Shown here piece by piece: positions 1 through 4,680 of a DNA stretch of 49,138 nucleotides. This DNA comes from Porphyromonas sp. HMSC065F10 (lineage in GTDB: Bacteria > Bacteroidota > Bacteroidia > Bacteroidales > Porphyromonadaceae). A program made the translations under genes and the position numbers. The stretch covers positions 1 through 49,138 of the forward strand of contig NZ_KV793779.1 in the NCBI RefSeq assembly GCF_001808555.1, given 5' to 3'. Below the pieces are notes generated by a model. That model was not told the origin of the DNA. It did no database searches and saw only the letters and a program-made list of their open reading frames with translations. Position 1 is the stretch's first letter, and every line of letters begins with the position of its first letter.

Positions 1-79
1 CCTCTATGTGTGTACTTTTCTAGGACACCACACAATTAAGAGTGCAGTCTGACCGGTGGAGCGGGGATGGAGGGACTTC

Positions 80-110
80 TTTGCGAAAGACTCGATTTTG
101 GGTAACTTTG
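80..110 (+). promoter_or_regulatory. fumC promoter
   Basis: TTTG at 80-83 is followed after exactly 19 bases by TAACTTTG at 103-110, a full match to the Bacteroidetes sigma-ABfr consensus (TTTG-N19-TAnnTTTG). Transcription would begin near 117, giving a leader of about 40 bases before the fumC ATG. Nothing else is recognisable in bases 1-79. Confidence 0.8.
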
Positions 111-159
111 GAAGAAAGTTAGGTAAGTACAACGCTAATAGTAAATAGTCAAGCCAATT

Positions 160-1554
160 ATGGAGTATCGTATCGAGCATGATACCATGGGCGAGGTGAA
201 GGTCCCCGCTGATAAGTACTGGGCTGCCCAGACGGAGCGCAGTCGCAATAACTTCCGGATCGGTCCCGCTGCCTCTATGCCGCACGAGATCATCACCGCC
301 TTTGGGTATCTGAAGAAGGCGGCCGCTTATGCCAATTGCGAGCTGGGGGTCCTCCCTCAGGAGAAGCGTGATCTCATCGCTCAGGCGTGCGACGAGATCA
401 TTGAGGGCAAGCTGGATGATCAGTTCCCTCTTGTCATCTGGCAGACCGGTAGCGGCACGCAGTCCAATATGAATGTCAATGAGGTGGTTGCCAATCGCTG
501 CCACGTCCTCAATGGTGGCAAGCTGGGCGAGCCGAGCCTGATCCACCCCAATGATGATGTCAATAAGTCGCAGTCCAGCAACGACACCTTCCCCACCGCG
601 ATGAGCATCGCCGCCTACACTAAGGTGATACAGCATACCCTCCCAGCGGTGAAGAAGCTCCAGAAGAGCTTGGAGAAGAAGGCTGAGGACTTCAAGGACA
701 TCGTCAAGATCGGCAGGACCCACCTGCAGGATGCTACCCCTCTGACGCTCGGGCAGGAGTTCTCAGGCTACGCTGTACAGCTGGGCTATGCGATCAAGGC
801 GATCGAGGCGACCCTGCCGCACCTCGCTGAGCTGGCGCTTGGCGGGACGGCCGTCGGCACCGGACTCAATACGCCCAAGGGCTACGCTGAGCTGGTGGCT
901 AAGTACATCGCAGACTTTACCGGGGAGCCCTTTGTGACAGCGCCCAATAAGTTTGAGTCCCTTGCCGCTCACGATGCCGTGGTGGCGGCTCATGGGGCAC
1001 TCAATGGTCTTGCGGCCGCTCTCTTTAAGATCGCCAATGACATCCGTCTCCTCGGCTCCGGTCCCCGCTGCGGCATCGGTGAGATCCACCTGCCGGAGAA
1101 TGAGCCGGGCTCCTCGATCATGCCCGGTAAGGTCAATCCTACCCAGTGTGAGGCGATGACGATGGTCTGCGTGCAGGTCTTTGGTAATCAGACCACGATC
1201 ACGATGGCCGGTGCAAGTGGTAACTACGAGCTGAATGTCTTCAAGCCGGTCATGGCTGCCAACTTCCTCCAGTCCGCTCAGCTGCTCGGCGACGCCTGCC
1301 TCTCACTGGAGGAGCACTGCGTTGCCGGCATTGAGCCCAATAGGGAGCGCATCAATACCCTGCTCAATAACTCTCTGATGCTGGTCACGGCACTCAATAC
1401 CCACATCGGGTATGAGAAGGCGGCCAAGATCTCCAAGGCTGCATTCCACAACGGGACCACTCTCCGCGAGGAGGCTGTAAAGTCCGGCTTCCTCACTGCC
1501 GAGGAGTTTGACCAGTGGGTTCGCCCGGAGGATATGGTGGGTAGCCTTAAGTAA
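160..1554 (+). CDS. fumC: class II fumarate hydratase
   Basis: Iron-independent fumarase that interconverts fumarate and L-malate in the cytoplasm. The 464-residue length is normal for the family. The first catalytic segment [20 protein letters not shown] carries His188, the family's catalytic histidine, and the mobile loop [15 protein letters not shown] near residue 317 carries the catalytic serine. The conserved [11 protein letters not shown] segment lies near residue 137. The ATG at 160 fits the family N-terminus ([16 protein letters not shown]). It is a monocistronic unit bounded by a consensus promoter and a strong terminator. In anaerobic Bacteroidales it would serve the reductive branch to fumarate and succinate. 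Nothing is unusual in it. Confidence 0.97.
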   Translation: MEYRIEHDTMGEVKVPADKYWAAQTERSRNNFRIGPAASMPHEIITAFGYLKKAAAYANCELGVLPQEKRDLIAQACDEIIEGKLDDQFPLVIWQTGSGTQSNMNVNEVVANRCHVLNGGKLGEPSLIHPNDDVNKSQSSNDTFPTAMSIAAYTKVIQHTLPAVKKLQKSLEKKAEDFKDIVKIGRTHLQDATPLTLGQEFSGYAVQLGYAIKAIEATLPHLAELALGGTAVGTGLNTPKGYAELVAKYIADFTGEPFVTAPNKFESLAAHDAVVAAHGALNGLAAALFKIANDIRLLGSGPRCGIGEIHLPENEPGSSIMPGKVNPTQCEAMTMVCVQVFGNQTTITMAGASGNYELNVFKPVMAANFLQSAQLLGDACLSLEEHCVAGIEPNRERINTLLNNSLMLVTALNTHIGYEKAAKISKAAFHNGTTLREEAVKSGFLTAEEFDQWVRPEDMVGSLK

Positions 1555-1574
1555 TAGGGTAACCTACTGATCCG

Positions 1575-1621
1575 AAAAAAGTCGGATCTCGCACTTCATC
1601 AGGTGCGGGATCCGACTTTTT
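1575..1621 (+). terminator. fumC intrinsic terminator
   Basis: Long GC-rich hairpin: AAAAAGTCGGATC with TCGCAC on the left arm pairs with GTGCG and GGATCCGACTTTTT on the right, around a short loop. A T-run follows immediately on the plus strand. The A-run on the other side makes it usable in both directions. Confidence 0.88.
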
Positions 1622-1667
1622 GTCATAAGCCCTCCATACCACCTAAGACGAGATGAAAAGCTTTCGC

Positions 1668-1710
1668 CAAAAAAACGCCCCCGCCTCGACTGGAACCAAG
1701 ACGGGGGGGA
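1668..1710 (-). terminator. unit 1 minus-strand terminator hairpin
   Basis: Arms at 1678-1688 and about 1698-1708 (CCCCCGCCTCG against CAAGACGGGGG, with G-U pairs) form a GC-rich stem. On the minus strand it is followed by a run of seven T at 1675-1669. It lies downstream of repeat A and of the minus-strand gene at 2022-2246, whose transcript it probably ends. The bases between fumC's terminator and this hairpin hold no recognisable gene. Confidence 0.65.
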
Positions 1711-1742
1711 CGGTACGAGCCGCCCGAAGCGTAACACGTCCC

Positions 1743-1793
1743 TAACTCTCTCAAGCTGAGACAAAGATAACAACATAATGTCAAATAACATAG
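1743..1793. repeat. repeat A, copy 1 (51 bp)
   Basis: Begins TAACTCTCTCAAGCTGAG and ends AATAACATAG. Full-length copies of 51 bases also lie at 3014-3064 and 3990-4040, and a 32-base part at 4539-4570. Every copy contains CAAAGATA (here 1762-1769), which read on the minus strand is TATCTTTG, a match to the -7 element TAnnTTTG. Here the repeat abuts directly on a truncated toxin reading frame. Confidence 0.85.
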
Positions 1794-1794
1794 A

Positions 1795-2025
1795 CGAGGG
1801 GGCGGGGCACACATTGTAACACTGATACGAGACGACAAGGGATCCCTCAGCATTTACGACCCACAAATTAATGAGAGGATAGAGGGGACAAGAGCGGTAA
1901 GGGCGTACTTAACTCGGTACGTTAGCCCTACTTACGGACTAAACATCCTCCGAGTAGATGACTTGATAATTGACCCAAAGGTCGCCAAAAGGGTACTTTA
2001 TCACACCGCCACGGATAAACGTTAG
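1795..2025 (+). pseudogene. truncated papain-fold-like toxin tail (C-terminal fragment)
   Basis: An open frame of 78 codons without a start codon, opening just after the TAA in repeat A and closing with TAG at 2023-2025. It reads GGGAHIVTLIRDDKGS, then LSIYDPQ, later LNILRVDDLIID. The His in AHIVT and the Asp/Gln in YDPQ fit the second half of papain-like toxin or deamidase domains found at the C-termini of polymorphic toxins. The Cys-bearing first half is absent, so this is a dead fragment fused to repeat A. The family call is by motif only. The stop overlaps the stop of the opposite-strand gene at 2022-2246, a tail-to-tail arrangement. Confidence 0.55.
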
Positions 2026-2246
2026 AGTTTAGACCAGACCTGCCGGGGTAATTTCACAACTTCACCGTCATCTGTAATATAAAAGTACAGTGGGAGACCG
2101 ACGCAAGCAGGGACGAGTGAAGCAGCGTAAAAAACGGGGCATCCACGGTACCTGCCAACGCAGACTGCGAAATCCCAAAGCCATTCTTTCGCATAAGCGT
2201 CAGCAATTTCCTTTTCTTCTTTCGTACACTTTGCTCTCATGCCCAT
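2022..2246 (-). CDS. small cytoplasmic protein, possible orphan immunity protein
   Basis: A 74-residue protein starting MGMRAKCTKEEKEIADAY, with a mixed charged N-terminal helix and a hydrophobic middle (CPVFYAASLVPACVGLPLYFYI). It has no signal peptide or catalytic motif I recognise. A TATCTTTG box at 2280-2273 on the same strand lies about 27 bases before the start, so it has its own promoter. It converges on the toxin fragment at 1795-2025 with overlapping stop codons. An intact small gene next to a broken toxin is what an immunity gene retained after toxin loss looks like, but I do not recognise the family. Confidence 0.5.
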   Translation of the reverse strand: MGMRAKCTKEEKEIADAYAKEWLWDFAVCVGRYRGCPVFYAASLVPACVGLPLYFYITDDGEVVKLPRQVWSKL

Positions 2247-2272
2247 TGAATTACGTGATTATATAACACCCA

Positions 2273-2280
2273 CAAAGATA
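2273..2280 (-). promoter_or_regulatory. -7 box for the 2022-2246 gene
   Basis: CAAAGATA on the plus strand reads TATCTTTG on the minus strand, matching TAnnTTTG. It sits between the small minus-strand gene and the start of the ParB-like reading frame on the other strand. No convincing -33 element is visible at the usual distance. Confidence 0.5.
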
Positions 2281-2286
2281 AAGACA

Positions 2287-2361
2287 ATGGAACCAATCCA
2301 CACAGAAATCGAGCTGAAGAAGCTCGTCCTCAATACCGGGCAGATAGAGGGACTGCCTGCC
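2287..2361 (+). pseudogene. ParB-like phage gene, 5' fragment, copy A
   Basis: Twenty-five codons from ATG (MEPIHTEIELKKLV, then LNTGQIEGLPA), identical at protein level to the start of copy B at 3451. After codon 25 the frame runs into unrelated sequence and stops nine codons later (TGA). The adjoining sequence, in a different frame, is a MuF head protein. The junction CTGCCTGCC/TTATG is therefore a recombination breakpoint. Copies A and B differ by only a few bases over this stretch; copies C and D are more divergent. Confidence 0.75.
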
Positions 2362-2362
2362 T

Positions 2363-2944
2363 TATGCGGAAGCGGACTTTGAGCGGTGGCAGCGGCTGGA
2401 CTTTGTCATCGGGTACGAGGTCAGGCTCTCCAACAACCACACCTGCAACGGTCACCTCTTTTTTACCGACATCTGCGACGAACTGGCGGGGAAGTACCCG
2501 AAGTGGTTCAAGTTCACCAAGTGGCACCCTCAGTGCCGCTGTTTTTGTCTTGCGATCTTTGACGATGACCCAGGGGTTGGAGAGGTGCGGGACGTGCCAC
2601 CAAACTTCAAGCAGTGGGTCACCGACAACCAGCCCCGCCTGGACAGGTCAATCAAGAAAGGAACCGCCCCCTACTGGGTGCGGGATAATTTCTCCAAAGA
2701 GGGCAAGCTCACCGATGCCGGCAGGAAGCCCCCGAAGCCCGGCACGTCAGGCGGAGGGCGCAAGCCCCCGAAGCCGCCACATGGCACCCCGCCACCGGCA
2801 CCCGACGGAGACCATATCGAAGAGGGGCGCAGAAGATTTGAAGCTTACGACCCCGACCAATGGGAGAGACGGCATTTCTACGAGAACACGAAGGCTACTA
2901 CTATTCAGATGACGGGAAAGTACACAAGCTATGACAAAAAATGA
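2363..2944 (+). pseudogene. MuF-type phage head morphogenesis protein, C-terminal fragment with toxin linker
   Basis: An open frame of 193 codons with no start codon, entered at the breakpoint after 2361. It shows family hallmarks: YAEADFERWQRLDFV, LSNNHTCNGH, ICDELAGKYPKWFKFTKWHP, the QCRC cysteines, then VPPNFKQWVTDN and PYWVRDN. These match the C-terminal part of Mu gpF/SPP1 gp7-like minor head proteins of Bacteroidales phages. A proline-rich hinge (RKPPKPGTSGGGRKPPKPP) follows, then about 45 residues (from DGDHIEEGRRRF) that end in TGA. MuF proteins are known carriers of C-terminal polymorphic toxins in temperate phages; the hinge plus short divergent end fits a truncated tip. A GTG at 2585 could start an internal product but is unlikely to be used. 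Confidence 0.72.
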
Positions 2945-2975
2945 GACAGCCCCACGGGGATAAACCGCAGGGCTG
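2935..2975 (-). terminator. unit 2 minus-strand terminator hairpin
   Basis: CAGCCC at 2947-2952 pairs with GGGCTG at 2970-2975, extended by inner GC pairs. On the minus strand it is followed by TCTCATTTTTTG. It sits downstream of repeat A copy 2 and the minus-strand gene 3052-3405. Confidence 0.65.
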
Positions 2976-3013
2976 AATAGTGGCACTCAAGCACCCTAAG
3001 ATGGTCTCGCGCC

Positions 3014-3064
3014 TAACTCTTTCAAGCTAGGACAAAGATAACAACATAATATCAGATAACATAG
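3014..3064. repeat. repeat A, copy 2 (51 bp)
   Basis: Begins TAACTCTTTCAAGCTAGG and ends AGATAACATAG; contains CAAAGATA at 3033-3040. Its right-hand 13 bases supply the last codons and stop of the minus-strand gene 3052-3405 (TAT GTT ATC TGA). This suggests the repeat originally was the 3' end and downstream region of such a gene. Confidence 0.85.
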
Positions 3065-3405
3065 ATTTCACCGATATATGTCCTTCTCAACCACTTCACG
3101 TAATTCTCAAGATCTCTCTCAATATGAGCATACCCGCCAAGCCAATAGACGTATCTGTTGAAGAGCAAGATCTGAAGCGACACCGGTACACTCCACCAAG
3201 CGTCCTCCTTTTTTATTTTCGCGATACAAGGAGACTCAAGGTATTTGTCTTGTGCAACCTCAGGATCTTCGTATACGCCCCCTTGCTCTACCCACATCCG
3301 CTCATAGTCCCAAAACATTGATTTGTCTTGGTCCTTCCCAGTGTACGGGTTGCCCGCCTCCCCCTTGAAGTACCGGCACTGCTTAATAAGCTCTTCCTTA
3401 GTCAT
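3052..3405 (-). CDS. uncharacterised 117-residue protein, possible orphan immunity protein
   Basis: Begins MTKEELIKQCRYFKGEAGNP and is rich in Tyr, Trp and acidic residues (MFWDYERMWVEQGG, LLFNRYVYWLGGYAHIER). No signal peptide, membrane segment or catalytic motif is seen. TATCTTTG on its strand at 3442-3435 lies 30 bases before the ATG. It looks intact amid broken neighbours, and its final codons lie inside repeat A. Similar short proteins beginning MTKEELIKQCRYYKGE occur, as far as I recall, as lone genes in Bacteroidales, but I cannot name a family. The context suggests an immunity gene without its toxin; that role is inference. Confidence 0.6.
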   Translation of the reverse strand: MTKEELIKQCRYFKGEAGNPYTGKDQDKSMFWDYERMWVEQGGVYEDPEVAQDKYLESPCIAKIKKEDAWWSVPVSLQILLFNRYVYWLGGYAHIERDLENYVKWLRRTYIGEIYVI

Positions 3406-3434
3406 GGGCTACTAAATCTGATATAATTACTCAC

Positions 3435-3442
3435 TACAAAGA
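3435..3442 (-). promoter_or_regulatory. -7 box for the 3052-3405 gene
   Basis: TATCTTTG on the minus strand, matching TAnnTTTG; the start codon is 30 bases downstream. It occupies the same place between a minus-strand gene and a ParB-like start as the box at 2273-2280. Confidence 0.5.
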
Positions 3443-3450
3443 TAAAGATA

Positions 3451-3814
3451 ATGGAACCAATCCACACGGAAATCGAGCTGAAAAAGCTCGTCCTCAACAC
3501 CGGGCAGATAGAGGGACTACCTGCCAACCCGAGGAAGATAGACGTTAACGCTTTCTCCAAGCTTAAGGAGAACATCACCAATAACCCCGAAATGCTCGCC
3601 CTCAGGGGGCTTATCGTCTACGAGACCGAGGGCGGTAAGTACGTAGTCATCGGGGGTAATATGCGCCTGCGAGCCATGCGAGAGCTGGGAACGTTTGATA
3701 AAGCCCCCTGTATCATAGTGCCGCCGGGTACCCCCCGTGGAGAAGCTCAAGACCTACACCGTCCTCGACAACCAGCAGGCGGGAGAGTGGGACTGGGCAA
3801 TGGTCACCGAGTAG
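3451..3814 (+). pseudogene. ParB-like phage protein, N-terminal domain, frameshifted copy B
   Basis: The longest of four copies. The first 95 or so codons read as a ParB N-terminal-like domain: LPANPRKIDVNAFSKLKENI, then EMLALRGLIVYE, VVIGGNMRLRAMRELG and APCIIVPPGTP. A frameshift near 3735 moves the sequence into another frame, where PVEKLKTYTVLDNQQ and AGEWDWAMVTE follow before TAG at 3812. The GGNxRxxA-type motif and the NQQ...EWDW segment are typical of the ParB-like proteins carried next to MuF genes in Bacteroidales phages. In the unshifted frame the reading continues as an unrelated open frame to 3909. Confidence 0.72.
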
Positions 3815-3909
3815 ACGACCTTTCGGCGGACGGCAACGTGGTCAGGCGGGTCGTATATAAAACTATGACTGACCTATTAGATTCTGAGGATGAGATTATT
3901 GCCCTATAA
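3815..3909 (+). pseudogene. short divergent tail, unit 3
   Basis: After the ParB fragment ends, about 30 codons stay open to TAA at 3907-3909 (DDLSADGNVVRRVVYKTMTD, then LLDSEDEIIAL). The sequence is not related to the other tails. By position, just before a hairpin and repeat A, it is equivalent to the MuF toxin end of unit 2. No family can be assigned. Confidence 0.4.
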
Positions 3910-3915
3910 CGTCAA

Positions 3916-3951
3916 CCCCCGCCTGTTCCTAACTCACGGAACAAGTGGGGG
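3916..3951. terminator. unit 3 hairpin
   Basis: CCCCCGCCTGTTCC at 3916-3929 pairs with GGAACAAGTGGGGG at 3938-3951 with one mismatch and a G-U pair. Neither side carries a strong T-run, so it is a weaker terminator than those of units 1 and 2. Its position between a tail and repeat A is the same. Confidence 0.5.
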
Positions 3952-3989
3952 AGGGGCGTCCGACTGCACCCGAGAGAGTGGAGACGAAC

Positions 3990-4040
3990 TAACTCTTTCA
4001 AGCTGAGACAAAGATAACTACATAATATCAAATAATATAG
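3990..4040. repeat. repeat A, copy 3 (51 bp)
   Basis: Begins TAACTCTTTCAAGCTGAG and ends AATAATATAG; contains CAAAGATA at 4009-4016. Here no minus-strand gene separates the repeat from the ParB-like start, which begins three bases later at 4044. This is what a deletion between the CAAAGATA of repeat A and the CAAAGATA before the ParB-like gene would produce. Confidence 0.85.
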
Positions 4041-4043
4041 ATA

Positions 4044-4227
4044 ATGGAACCAATCCACACAGAAATCGAGCTGAATAATCTCATTGTCATCACTAAACAA
4101 ATAGATAGACTACCTGCAAAACCGAGGAAGATAGACATCAGCGTTTTCCGCAATCTTAAGACCGAACCTTATCCTCGACAACCAGCAGACGGAGGAATGG
4201 GCCAGGGCAATGGTCTCCGAGGACTGA
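4044..4227 (+). pseudogene. ParB-like phage gene, internally deleted copy C
   Basis: Starts MEPIHTEIELNNLIVITKQI and continues LPAKPRKIDISVFRNLK. It then jumps from the position equivalent to copy B codon 36 to the region LILDNQQTEEWARAMVSED in another frame, ending TGA at 4225-4227. The missing piece corresponds to roughly 200 bases of copy B. The end point (AMVSED) is at nearly the same place as in copy B (AMVTE). Confidence 0.7.
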
Positions 4228-4379
4228 AAATGGGCGAGGGAGACGCTGGTGCACTTAGAGACGCTATAGATGATCTCACGCGCGAGGGGGCGATAGGTAG
4301 GGGACTTGGCTTGATAACTCAATACAACAGAGTAATACAAAGTTCCGAGAAATTACCTTACTATCCGGTCAATACCTAA
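4228..4379 (+). pseudogene. short divergent tail, unit 4
   Basis: In the frame of the copy C start codon the sequence stays open through MGEGDAGALRDAIDDL, TREGAIGRGLGLITQYNRVI and LPYYPVNT to TAA at 4377-4379. It resembles none of the other tails and no family I know. By position it is the unit 4 equivalent of a toxin tip. Confidence 0.4.
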
Positions 4380-4405
4380 AGAAGATAAAGGGGCAGATAA
4401 AATGA

Positions 4406-4433
4406 AGACGTGGTGCCAAGTGGCACCACGTCT
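4406..4433. terminator. unit 4 hairpin
   Basis: Perfect 13-bp stem: AGACGTGGTGCCA at 4406-4418 and TGGCACCACGTCT at 4421-4433. On the minus strand it is followed by TCATTTTAT. The remaining bases up to 4538 contain no gene that I can see. Confidence 0.6.
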
Positions 4434-4538
4434 ATGATGGGTCTCGGCTTAACATCCAACTCATGCGTTTGGCCTCGCATTCCCGACCCTGGCGGGAAGC
4501 CCCTCGGGACAGACCCGAGACGAACCCCTTTGATACGC

Positions 4539-4570
4539 CAAAGATAACTACATAATGTCAAATAACATAG
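4539..4570. repeat. repeat A, partial copy 4 (32 bp)
   Basis: Only the right-hand part, from CAAAGATAACTACATAATG to AATAACATAG, is present. The left part (TAACTC...GAGA) is replaced by unrelated sequence. The ParB-like copy D starts at 4574. Confidence 0.75.
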
Positions 4571-4573
4571 GTA

Positions 4574-4665
4574 ATGGACTCAATCCACACAGAAAACGAG
4601 CTGGAAAATATCGCCCTGAATACCGAGTGGTTAGAGGGACTCCCTGTTAGCCCGAGGAAGACCTT
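4574..4665 (+). pseudogene. ParB-like phage gene, 5' fragment, copy D
   Basis: Starts MDSIHTENELENIALNTEWL and continues EGLPVSPRKT, the most diverged copy. It has about 30 recognisable codons and then runs out just before the 3' end of the penicillin-binding protein gene on the other strand. It marks the right edge of the relic array. Confidence 0.6.
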
Positions 4666-4680
4666 AATAAGGATCCCGAC

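Larger units (their letters stand above)
1623..4680. other. decayed array of phage MuF toxin / small-gene cassettes
   Basis: This 3 kb interval holds four repeating units. Each has a short plus-strand tail of a reading frame, a hairpin, the 51-bp repeat A (shortened in the last unit), in two units an intact small minus-strand gene with its own TATCTTTG box, and then the first codons of a ParB-like phage gene beginning ATGGAACCAATCCACAC or a close variant. Tails differ between units while the flanks are shared. Recognisable pieces are a papain-fold-like toxin end, a MuF head-morphogenesis fragment with a proline-rich linker, and ParB-like domain fragments with frameshifts and deletions. What is seen is the mosaic. 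That it descends from successive exchanges of prophage toxin-immunity cassettes is inference. No intact phage gene or integrase remains. Confidence 0.7.

Noticed and set aside
4-723. 239-codon minus-strand frame opposite fumC
   Set aside because: It lies antisense to conserved fumarase codons and has no independent features.
2364-2912. Open frame of 182 codons in the plus strand (MRKRTLSGG...)
   Set aside because: It is a Ser/Thr/Arg-rich shadow of the MuF fragment read in the neighbouring frame.
1668-3064. Integron-like attC sites, suggested by hairpins beside CCTAAC/GTTAGG in the cassette region
   Set aside because: The core-site pattern occurs in one or two copies only and is not conserved in the others; no integrase is present. 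Hairpins with T-runs are better explained as terminators.
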